Assembly: GCA_017459485.1 (NCBI GenBank)
Contig: JAFUCW010000168.1
Coordinates: 1-6,814, forward strand
Reading direction: 5' to 3'
DNA: 6,814 bases
Source: Eggerthellaceae bacterium
GTDB taxonomy: Bacteria; Actinomycetota; Coriobacteriia; Coriobacteriales; Eggerthellaceae
Each line of letters begins with the position of its first letter. Positions within the stretch are counted from its first letter, which is position 1. A program made the translations under genes and the position numbers. The notes below the pieces were generated by a model. It saw only the letters and a program-made list of their open reading frames with translations. It did no database searches and was not told where the DNA came from. This document shows positions 1 to 5,402 of the stretch, piece by piece.

Positions 1-827
1 ATGAGCGACATGACGCCCACGAGCGCACCAAGCATGAGTGGCTCCTGGATGCCGGCGATCGCACTGACAACAGTGACAATGCTGCCGAAAATAAGCGCTT
101 CCATTGCCGCACCGTTGAAGTAGCCGCGGAAGCACTTGTCGGCAACTGCAATCGCGCGCGAAAAGTTCTGGTCGGCCCTCTTGCTAATGTAGGTCCTGAC
201 AAGGGTGTGCACACCTCTTGAAAGCTTGTCTTTTTCGCCCAAGAACCAAAACGACAGGACTACACCCATGAAGCAGGCGCCGATCTGGCCCGCAAGCGAC
301 ATGATCTGGGGAAGCGAACTTACCACGCCCGATTGCAACCAGGCTGCAATGTCGTTGACCACCTGTTCCCAGTCGATCGACACAATCTGCGCAAGCAGGG
401 CCGGCGGAATAAACGAGGCAATAAACTTGTTGTGCGCAATGGAGTCGATAACACCTGGCGCCGATTGGGCCAGCTTCATAATCGCCTCCACGAGGTTCGG
501 GATTACCAGGATTCCCACGAACAGCACAACGCCGATTGCACAAACAAACGACAGGGCGGTTGCCAACCCACGGTTGCGCGTGCCGTCACCCCTAGGACCA
601 GGAAGTTTTCGCTCGAAGAAGCGCAGCGGGATGTTAACGATATACGAAATAACGAGTCCTGCAATGATCGCGACCATGCCACCCAAAAGCAGACTGAAGA
701 AACCTTCGACCGAACCCCAATAACGGACGATCAGAAATACAATCAACGCCGTAATGGCAATCTTTAGGCAGGTTCTCCAGGTAATGTTTAGATTGCTGTT
801 ATCGCTTAGGGAGCTCTTTTCGCGCAT
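1..827 (-). CDS. AI-2E / PerM family membrane transporter, N-terminal part (cut by window edge)
   Basis: The frame is open from the ATG at 827 down to base 3 and runs off the window, giving 275 residues of a family usually about 350-400 long. It is a polytopic membrane protein. Hydrophobic segments lie near residues 21-37, 42-66 and 88-110. A less hydrophobic stretch follows (about 115-165, probably extracytoplasmic), then segments near 172-196 and 240-260. The segment around residues 229-256, beginning ADKCFRGYFNGAAMEALIFG, matches the conserved Y-x-x-G-x-x region of AI-2E-family exporters (Pfam AI-2E_transport, UPF0118), and the basic loop after the third helix and the end at ALVGVMSL also fit. 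Family members export small molecules such as autoinducer-2, or act as sodium/proton antiporters; the substrate cannot be read here. The start is set by a GGAGG six bases upstream; a competing ATG at 832 hits a stop after eight codons. It is divergent from the next gene with its own promoter. Confidence 0.82.
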   Translation of the reverse strand, partial: MREKSSLSDNSNLNITWRTCLKIAITALIVFLIVRYWGSVEGFFSLLLGGMVAIIAGLVISYIVNIPLRFFERKLPGPRGDGTRNRGLATALSFVCAIGVVLFVGILVIPNLVEAIMKLAQSAPGVIDSIAHNKFIASFIPPALLAQIVSIDWEQVVNDIAAWLQSGVVSSLPQIMSLAGQIGACFMGVVLSFWFLGEKDKLSRGVHTLVRTYISKRADQNFSRAIAVADKCFRGYFNGAAMEALIFGSIVTVVSAIAGIQEPLMLGALVGVMSL

Positions 828-833
828 GTCATG

Positions 834-838
834 CCTCC
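834..838 (-). promoter_or_regulatory. Shine-Dalgarno site for the AI-2E family gene
   Basis: GGAGG on the minus strand, six bases before the ATG at 827. It decides between this ATG and the out-of-frame ATG at 832, which lies too close to the site and opens only an eight-codon frame. Confidence 0.8.
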
Positions 839-858
839 ACGTTTCTCCGCTTTTGGCG

Positions 859-888
859 AATGTAGCGCAAACAATAATCGCATGTCAA
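859..888 (-). promoter_or_regulatory. Sigma-70-type promoter for the AI-2E family gene
   Basis: On the minus strand a perfect TTGACA (888-883) is followed after 18 bases by TACATT (864-859), which matches four of six bases of the -10 consensus. Transcription would begin near 852 and give a leader of about 25 bases containing the GGAGG site. A second TTGAC-type hexamer (TTGACT, 908-903) lies 20 bases further upstream with no good -10 partner. Confidence 0.6.
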
Positions 889-925
889 GCGCGTTTTCCA
901 CAGTCAATACGTTCGCAAGACAGCA

Positions 926-931
926 TATAAT
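926..931 (+). promoter_or_regulatory. -10 box upstream of the unknown 352-residue gene
   Basis: A perfect TATAAT ends 14 bases before the ATG at 946, so transcription would start near 938 and leave a leader of only about eight bases with no Shine-Dalgarno site. No good -35 hexamer is seen 16-19 bases upstream. The box lies inside a short inverted repeat (GCAT, three bases, ATGC; 923-933). It is back to back with the minus-strand promoter at 859-888, so the two could interfere or share a regulator. Confidence 0.45.
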
Positions 932-945
932 GCGCAAGTCGTACA

Positions 946-2004
946 ATGGTCAGAGAAAGGAATAGCCGTCCGCAACAGAAAAGAGACCCGTTGGATAGCG
1001 TAACGCTCTATGAAATACTCTACGCGCTTGTCGCGATGGACGGACGAGAGGCCGCCCTGTTCGGAAACTACGGGCCCTACGCGCGCGAGGCGTTTCGTCG
1101 CAGCCTTGCCGGTGAATCGTTTCCCGAACTCTGGTTTGAAATCCCGCTTGCGGGTGACCCTTGGCTCGACCTGCACGCGCTTGTTTCATACGAAGACGTT
1201 GCGGGAACACAGGCATCTTTCTCTGGGCAAGAGGGCGTCTATGCCAATGCAATCGAATGGTTCGCCGCTCAGAGCCCCCATGCGGTTAGGCAGCTCGCAC
1301 TCAGTTACGACACATCGGCGCAAGACGTGGACCATCCTGCAGTACAGCTGCTCGTGAACAGCGACGACATAGCCGCACCGATCGGGTTTCTCCAGGCTGT
1401 GGGGCAGTTGGACGCCACGGAGCCATACCGCACGTTTGTCGAATCCATGCCGCATCCATGGTACGCCTGCTACGTAGGCGTGTTCCCCCGAAGAGAGGAA
1501 GCGGATGGGCAGGACTGGGTGCGCGTGGAATGCATCGTCGGCGACCAGCTTCAACACGCATATGCAAACAGCGCTGAAGGGTTGATCGAGCATCTGACGC
1601 GCGTTGGGCTCCAGGGCATCTGCCAAGATGCAGTCGAGGGCATCCGTGCGTTTGCGCGCACTCCTTTCCCCCTTGAGCTCCAGTTCAACGTAGGAAAAGA
1701 CGGCAAAGCCCTGCCCGTTGTCTCCGCCAGTGTGCGTTTCCAGCCGAAAGACTGGATGGACGGACAACGGCGGGAACACATCGACCACCTGTTTCGTTGG
1801 ATTCAGAAACAGGGCATGGCGGACAACCGCTGGGAGCTGCTTGCAGACACGCTGTTTGCCAAAAGCGTTACGCGTGGAGGCAAATCCGCCGTTCTCTCCT
1901 GCTTCCCCGCGTTCGTGAAACTGCGCTGGCGCAAAGGAGAGCCCCCGTGTGCGAAAGCCTACCTGATGGGAATGGCGCCCACGACGAATAAGGACGATGA
2001 ATAG
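946..2004 (+). CDS. Unrecognised soluble protein of 352 residues
   Basis: I do not recognise this family. The frame is long, ends in TAG, and shows protein-like alternation of strands and helices, unlike the arginine- and proline-rich translations of the other frames. There is no signal peptide or membrane segment. The protein is rich in aromatic residues, with several tryptophans (W63, W73, W105, W172, W191, W270, W285, W296, W328). Motifs that look structural are SMPHPWYACYVGVFPRRE (167-184), VRVEC (192-196), a strand pair around LELQFNVGKDG and VVSASVRFQ (243-266), RWELLADTLFAKS (295-307) and PAFVKLRWRKGEPPCAKAYL (321-340). The repeated Y/F-V-x-L/V-x-F/W strands suggest a beta-rich fold, possibly of repeated alpha-beta units, but I assign no function. 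No Shine-Dalgarno site precedes the ATG. A TTG at codon 16 (991), with a weak AAGAGA upstream, is an alternative start. It stands alone and converges on the KAP NTPase gene. Confidence 0.72.
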   Translation: MVRERNSRPQQKRDPLDSVTLYEILYALVAMDGREAALFGNYGPYAREAFRRSLAGESFPELWFEIPLAGDPWLDLHALVSYEDVAGTQASFSGQEGVYANAIEWFAAQSPHAVRQLALSYDTSAQDVDHPAVQLLVNSDDIAAPIGFLQAVGQLDATEPYRTFVESMPHPWYACYVGVFPRREEADGQDWVRVECIVGDQLQHAYANSAEGLIEHLTRVGLQGICQDAVEGIRAFARTPFPLELQFNVGKDGKALPVVSASVRFQPKDWMDGQRREHIDHLFRWIQKQGMADNRWELLADTLFAKSVTRGGKSAVLSCFPAFVKLRWRKGEPPCAKAYLMGMAPTTNKDDE

Positions 2005-2024
2005 ACGGACGTGTACGGTCCGTC
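2004..2024. terminator. Inverted repeat in the convergent gap, weak terminator candidate
   Basis: GACGGAC (2004-2010) and GTCCGTC (2018-2024) form a perfect seven-base stem with a seven-base loop. The first base of the stem is the last base of the TAG stop of the unknown gene. On the plus strand CATTCGC follows, with no T run; on the minus strand TATTCATC follows, which is slightly better. The hairpin could stop transcription from either side of the 74-base convergent gap, but neither direction has a proper U tract. The rest of the gap holds only a four-base CCCC/GGGG pairing (2056-2059 with 2069-2072). Confidence 0.35.
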
Positions 2025-2078
2025 ATTCGCACATCGCTTCACTCATCGGACATTCCCCCTGGCGAGTCGGGGTGCAAT

Positions 2079-3389
2079 CTACTTCAGTCTTCGGATCCAG
2101 GAAATGAACGCGCGCTTCTTTGCAGCATCACCTTCGGCGCCGTCCTCACCGCCCCAAAGGGCAGGCAATCTGGCCCAATTGATTCCATCGCTCAAACCTT
2201 GAGAAGCAATCGCTTCTTTAACACTTTCGCCGAACGGCGACCCGTCGTCCAAGACGCATTTGGCAACAATGTTGAACCCTTGCGTGCTTTCGGTTTCCAG
2301 GATGATGGAGGCAAGCAGCATCGGAAGCGAATCGTCTTGTGCGCTTTCGGAACCATCGAAAATACCCCGGTACAGATACAACAGGTTGATGTATCGCTTT
2401 ATCTGGCTTGGAGTGGGGTCCTTCACCAAGATTTTTACCACGTTCGCAAATTCGCCTGAAAGCTCTTTTTCGTCTTTCAACAGGTCCTTGATATATTTGT
2501 CCAGGTTGTATTCGCCTGATGGAATGCGAAGAGGAACTTGGACGAGCTTGCCGAAGAACTGTTTTTTGCGCACCTCTTCCGCCTTGTCACCAAGTCGTTT
2601 CTTAGCCCCTTCGAGCACCGACTTCTCGTCTGCCGCAAGCACGAAGACACACCGAGGACAGTTCAGGTACGCCCTGATCTTCTCCAAAAGATCTATGACG
2701 TCCTCCGGACTGATATGGTCCATGCCGTCTACGAACACGACAATCCGAGAGTCTTCCGACTTGCCATACTCCTCCGCATATTTCTGCAGGGCATCGACGA
2801 ACATGGCTTTTAGCGCGTTAATGTCTTCGTAGCTTGTGTAAGCATCCTCCGATTCGGACTTCTTCTCGTCTTCAGAACCAAACAGCGAATTGAGTATTGA
2901 GTCAAGCGCGGATTCTTCTTCGGGCTCTTTTTTGGTGGCAGACGATGCGCCTAAAATCTGCGATGCAACCGTTGCGAATTCGGAAACTTCCCTGATTTCC
3001 GTCATGCTGGATCCCGATAGCTTCAGTATCACTTCGCGCAATAAGAATTCGAACAGGTCGGCGCGAGGGTTGGCGATGGAATGATGCCAGACATCCACGG
3101 TTACAGTACCGATGATGTTCTTGCAGTATTTGTTGACTTGTTGTTCGTCTTCTTCTTCGATTTCCGCTTCAGATCGGAGCTGCGCTTCTATCAAGTTGAT
3201 AAGCGTTGTTTTGCCCGTGCCCCAGTCACCCTGGATTGCAATCGTCATGGGCGTTGCGCACTCTTTGATGAACTTCGCAATTCCCTGTACGCAACCATCG
3301 TGGAAAAGCTTGTCGTCGTCCGTTGCAACATCGGCTAAAGGTCGAACGGCCGAACGGCTTGTTTGCAATGCATCATTTTCATCAGTCAT
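2079..3389 (-). CDS. KAP-family P-loop NTPase, soluble (436 residues)
   Basis: A KAP-type (Kidins220/ARMS-PifA) STAND-like ATPase. Walker A is GDWGTGKTT at residues 54-62. Walker B is VVFVDGMDHISPED at 217-230, with D221 and D224 as the expected acidic pair. Then come the family's VFVLAADEKSVLEG strand (248-261), the KLVQVPLRIP segment (281-290) and PTPSQIKRYINLL (325-337), which corresponds to the usual NPR-x-x-KR-x-x-N element. Many relatives have membrane helices inserted in the NTPase core; this one has none. At 152-186 it has instead a charged, Glu/Ser/Lys-rich linker that looks disordered. Residues 76-84 are also very acidic. The start is M1 at 3389, since AAAAAGGAGGT lies seven bases upstream; a frame extending to 3452 would place that site inside the gene. 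KAP proteins include the phage-exclusion protein PifA, so a defence role is possible, but no partner gene is adjacent. Base composition by eye is slightly more AT-rich than the symporter gene. Confidence 0.88.
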   Translation of the reverse strand: MTDENDALQTSRSAVRPLADVATDDDKLFHDGCVQGIAKFIKECATPMTIAIQGDWGTGKTTLINLIEAQLRSEAEIEEEDEQQVNKYCKNIIGTVTVDVWHHSIANPRADLFEFLLREVILKLSGSSMTEIREVSEFATVASQILGASSATKKEPEEESALDSILNSLFGSEDEKKSESEDAYTSYEDINALKAMFVDALQKYAEEYGKSEDSRIVVFVDGMDHISPEDVIDLLEKIRAYLNCPRCVFVLAADEKSVLEGAKKRLGDKAEEVRKKQFFGKLVQVPLRIPSGEYNLDKYIKDLLKDEKELSGEFANVVKILVKDPTPSQIKRYINLLYLYRGIFDGSESAQDDSLPMLLASIILETESTQGFNIVAKCVLDDGSPFGESVKEAIASQGLSDGINWARLPALWGGEDGAEGDAAKKRAFISWIRRLK

Positions 3390-3395
3390 GTCGAT

Positions 3396-3406
3396 ACCTC
3401 CTTTTT
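3396..3406 (-). promoter_or_regulatory. Strong Shine-Dalgarno site for the KAP NTPase
   Basis: AAAAAGGAGGT on the minus strand, a near-perfect anti-16S match, seven bases (3395-3390... ATCGAC side) before the ATG at 3389. It shows that translation starts here rather than at the ATG 21 codons upstream. Confidence 0.85.
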
Positions 3407-3412
3407 GGGTCA

Positions 3413-3418
3413 ATTGTA
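3413..3418 (-). promoter_or_regulatory. Possible -10 box for the KAP NTPase gene
   Basis: TACAAT on the minus strand, five of six bases of the -10 consensus. It would start transcription near 3406, exactly at the upstream edge of the Shine-Dalgarno site, for a leader of about 17 bases. No convincing -35 hexamer lies 16-19 bases upstream. Confidence 0.35.
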
Positions 3419-3500
3419 CATGTCTGGGCTTGGATGAAATACCCGTTGGCAAAAACTAACCATTCCAAGCATGTCGGGCTTGTGGGCCGAATTGCATACG

Positions 3501-3526
3501 GGTTCAGAACCGGCCGCAATTATTGC
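3501..3526. repeat. Three abutting palindromes, possible operator cluster
   Basis: GGTTC-A-GAACC (3501-3511), CGGCCG (3511-3516) and GCAAT-T-ATTGC (3516-3526) follow each other, each sharing its end base with the next. All arms are perfect. They lie about 110 bases upstream of the KAP start and 210 upstream of the symporter start, a place where regulators of either gene could bind. No known operator consensus is recognised. Confidence 0.5.
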
Positions 3527-3589
3527 ACGCTCACTATTTTCGTCGGGGCCGGTGTGTCGGGGTTGGACGATTTGTCGCGTCGGATGTCT

Positions 3590-3599
3590 TGACGCGTCA
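3590..3599. repeat. Ten-base perfect palindrome TGACGCGTCA
   Basis: TGACGCGTCA is fully self-complementary. It lies in the divergent gap, 138 bases before the symporter start, and resembles the short dyads bound by dimeric regulators. The role is not established; a palindrome of this size can occur by chance. Confidence 0.4.
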
Positions 3600-3724
3600 G
3601 ATCCGCCCTTTGACATGCGGGTGTGGCAAATCTCCCGACCAAGGCCGCGACTGGCTAAAGAAGGCACCTCCCTTTTCATCGTCGATAAACCTGACTGCGA
3701 AAGCATTAGGACCAACTTCTGTGG

Positions 3725-3730
3725 TACATT
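3725..3730 (+). promoter_or_regulatory. Possible -10 box giving a leaderless symporter mRNA
   Basis: TACATT ends seven bases before the A of the ATG at 3737, the spacing expected when transcription begins on the start codon itself. No Shine-Dalgarno-like sequence is present in the 25 bases before the ATG, and an in-frame TAG at 3707 rules out a much longer protein. The -10 hexamer is the same as in the promoter of the AI-2E family gene. No clear -35 element is seen. Confidence 0.4.
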
Positions 3731-3736
3731 GACTAT

Positions 3737-5335
3737 ATGACTGAAAACAAAACGCTCACGATAGATGCGGCCGAGAAGAACCTTCCCCAGGCTCAAGCTT
3801 TCGTCGAGAAGGTCCTTCGCAAACGCCGCGTTAACGCCAGCATCGCCTCCGAGATAATGGTGCTTTTCGGGGCCTTGTTCCGTGAAATCATCTCCCAAGC
3901 CGGCGAAAAGAGCACCGAGCTTGAAATAGGCAGTGCTGTCGAACTTGGACACACGGATATCAAGATAACGTTTTCCGGCAAGCGCTTCTCGCTGCACAAG
4001 GGAGACGTTTCTTCAGACCCCGATGCGAAGGTCATCGAGTCGTACTCCGAAAAGATCTCCTGCTCATACCAGGGCGGCTGCAACGTCATCCGCGTTTCCG
4101 TGAGCCAAAGCGCTTGGGCCTTCGTCCTGCCGAACTTTATCGCTGTCGTCGCGGCTCTTGTCGTGGGTACTGTGCTCGAATTCACGCTTGACGACCCAGG
4201 GCGGCAACTGATAACGCAGGAGTGGATAACGCCCCTCGAAAAGCTTTTCACCAACGCCGTGCTTATGATAGGCGCCCCGATGACGCTTTTCTCGCTGCTC
4301 AAGAACGTGACTGACTCCTGTATAGTGGCGGAGCGCCACTCGTCTTCGCGCAGACTGTTCGTGAACTCGATGGCTTCGTCCCTTGTCGCAGTCGCAGTCG
4401 CCCTTGTGATGGGCTTCATGGTCGCCCAGTCAATCCTTGCGGCAAGCGGGGTGACGGAGCGCTTTGACATCGGGTTTGCCAACTGGTCGCTTGCTTCGGC
4501 AGTGGACCAGATAATCCCTTCGAGCATCATCGAGCCCTTCGAGACCATTTCCCCCATCCCCATGATTTTCGTGGTGCTCCTTGTTGCCGGTGCCCTCAAC
4601 TCCATAGGACAGAGCTTCAGCATACTGAAACGCGCGATTGACGCCTGCTACGACCTGTTCTCGGGCATACTTCGAATAGTGATGGCGTTCTTCCCTCTTG
4701 CCTGCTTCCTACTATTCCTGGAGGTCTTGCTGGCGAAGGACGGCGTCTTGCAATTCATGGATATCCTCTACATCGCCGCCGTCGTGTTCGTGTGCACGCT
4801 GCCTCTGCTGGCCGTGTACGCCTTTAGGCTGAGGGCGCATGGCATCACTGTGCGTGAGTTCGCAAGGAAACTCTGGCCGCTTGTAAAAGAAAACTTCGTG
4901 ATAGGATCCGTTATCGACGCGGTGCCCTACAACACGCGCTACTGCGTGAAAAACTTCAGCATATCACGGAAGCGGCTCGAAAAGGAGCTCCCGGTGTTGG
5001 CGCAGACCAGTCTGGACGGCAACTGCTTCATCCTCATGCTGCTTGCCACGATCTACATCTTCGTGGCCAACTGCGAGGTGTCGTGGCTCAACGTCGCGGT
5101 CGTAGCCCTTATCGTGATGTTCCTGTCATTCGGCGCTCCCAACCAGCCGGGCTCCATCCTTATTGGCATGCTGGTCGTCCTGACGTACCTCAACTCGGAC
5201 GCCGTCATTTCCCTGGCGCTGTGCTTCGAGCTGTTCTGCGGCGGCCTCCAGAACATCCTCAACGTCATCAGCAGCGTGGTGACAGTCGCCGAAAATGAGT
5301 GCAGGGAGAGCGGAAGCCTATCCAAAGCATCGTAG
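3737..5335 (+). CDS. SDF (dicarboxylate/amino acid:cation symporter) transporter with N-terminal HATPase-like domain
   Basis: A fusion of 532 residues. Residues 1 to about 124 are soluble and follow the layout of RsbW-type histidine-kinase-like ATPases: a strand (TLTIDAAEKNL, 6-16), helices at 17-32 and 34-56, then strands at 60-85 and 112-125 (GGCNVIRVSVS). The ATP-binding N-box asparagine and the D-x-G motif are not present (GALFREIISQ; ITFSGKRF), so it probably does not hydrolyse ATP. Residues 128-515 are membrane-bound and resemble the GltP/GltPh family, with helices near 128-149, 168-188, 208-236, 274-292, 305-332, 340-362 and re-entrant regions later. SVIDAVPYNT (391-400) stands where HP1 normally has a Ser-rich tip, TSLDGN (424-429) replaces NMDGT, GAPNQPGS (466-473) fits the HP2 glycine-proline tip, and LQNILNV (504-510) fits the final helix. 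Substrate is probably a carboxylate or amino acid co-transported with cations, but it is uncertain. It converges on the deiminase gene and is divergent from the KAP gene. Confidence 0.8.
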   Translation: MTENKTLTIDAAEKNLPQAQAFVEKVLRKRRVNASIASEIMVLFGALFREIISQAGEKSTELEIGSAVELGHTDIKITFSGKRFSLHKGDVSSDPDAKVIESYSEKISCSYQGGCNVIRVSVSQSAWAFVLPNFIAVVAALVVGTVLEFTLDDPGRQLITQEWITPLEKLFTNAVLMIGAPMTLFSLLKNVTDSCIVAERHSSSRRLFVNSMASSLVAVAVALVMGFMVAQSILAASGVTERFDIGFANWSLASAVDQIIPSSIIEPFETISPIPMIFVVLLVAGALNSIGQSFSILKRAIDACYDLFSGILRIVMAFFPLACFLLFLEVLLAKDGVLQFMDILYIAAVVFVCTLPLLAVYAFRLRAHGITVREFARKLWPLVKENFVIGSVIDAVPYNTRYCVKNFSISRKRLEKELPVLAQTSLDGNCFILMLLATIYIFVANCEVSWLNVAVVALIVMFLSFGAPNQPGSILIGMLVVLTYLNSDAVISLALCFELFCGGLQNILNVISSVVTVAENECRESGSLSKAS

Positions 5336-5347
5336 CCCCGACCTGAC

Positions 5348-5394
5348 AAAAGGACCTGACAGTGACAGAAGGGCCGTAGCCGTTGTCAGCTTTT
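5348..5394. terminator. Bidirectional hairpin terminator candidate between symporter and deiminase
   Basis: AAAAG (5348-5352), a three-base bulge, and CTGACA (5356-5361) pair with TGTCAG (5384-5389) and CTTTT (5390-5394), making an 11-pair broken stem over a 22-base loop. The T run is at the 3' side on the plus strand, and the A run gives CCTTTT on the minus strand, so it could end both converging genes. T runs are short. The octamer ACCTGACA is repeated directly at 5341-5348 and 5354-5361, which allows an alternative pairing. Confidence 0.5.
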
Positions 5395-5402
5395 GCCAGC
5401 CC

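Larger units (their letters stand above)
3390..3736. other. 347-base divergent intergenic region without a credible gene
   Basis: This gap separates the start of the KAP NTPase (minus) from the start of the symporter (plus). Short open frames cross it on both strands, but their translations are rich in Cys, Arg, Pro and Trp, have no ribosome-binding site, and end in or antisense to the neighbours. It holds the two gene promoters, a palindrome cluster at 3501-3526, a ten-base palindrome at 3590-3599, and an isolated perfect TTGACA at 3610-3615 that has no -10 box at a usable distance. At 347 bases it is longer than two simple promoters need, so it may hold operators or a small RNA that I cannot identify. 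Confidence 0.6.

Noticed and set aside
1186..1788. Open frame on the minus strand (200 codons) opposite the orphan gene
   Set aside because: Considered because the plus-strand gene is itself unrecognised. The plus frame is longer, spans from a -10 box to a hairpin and has better protein character, so the minus frame was dropped.
3390..3452. N-terminal extension of the KAP NTPase by 21 residues
   Set aside because: The perfect AAAAAGGAGGT site lies inside this extension and points to the ATG at 3389, and a -10-like box also falls within it.
3471..3740. Small open frames in the divergent gap (89 codons at 3471 and others)
   Set aside because: They have no ribosome-binding site, their composition is unlike protein (Cys, Arg, Pro and Trp rich), and one runs through the symporter start codon. 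Not supported as genes.
3793..4623. Open frame on the minus strand (276 codons) opposite the symporter
   Set aside because: The translation is Ser/Thr/Arg-rich with no domain pattern, while the plus strand encodes a clear membrane transporter. It is a shadow frame.
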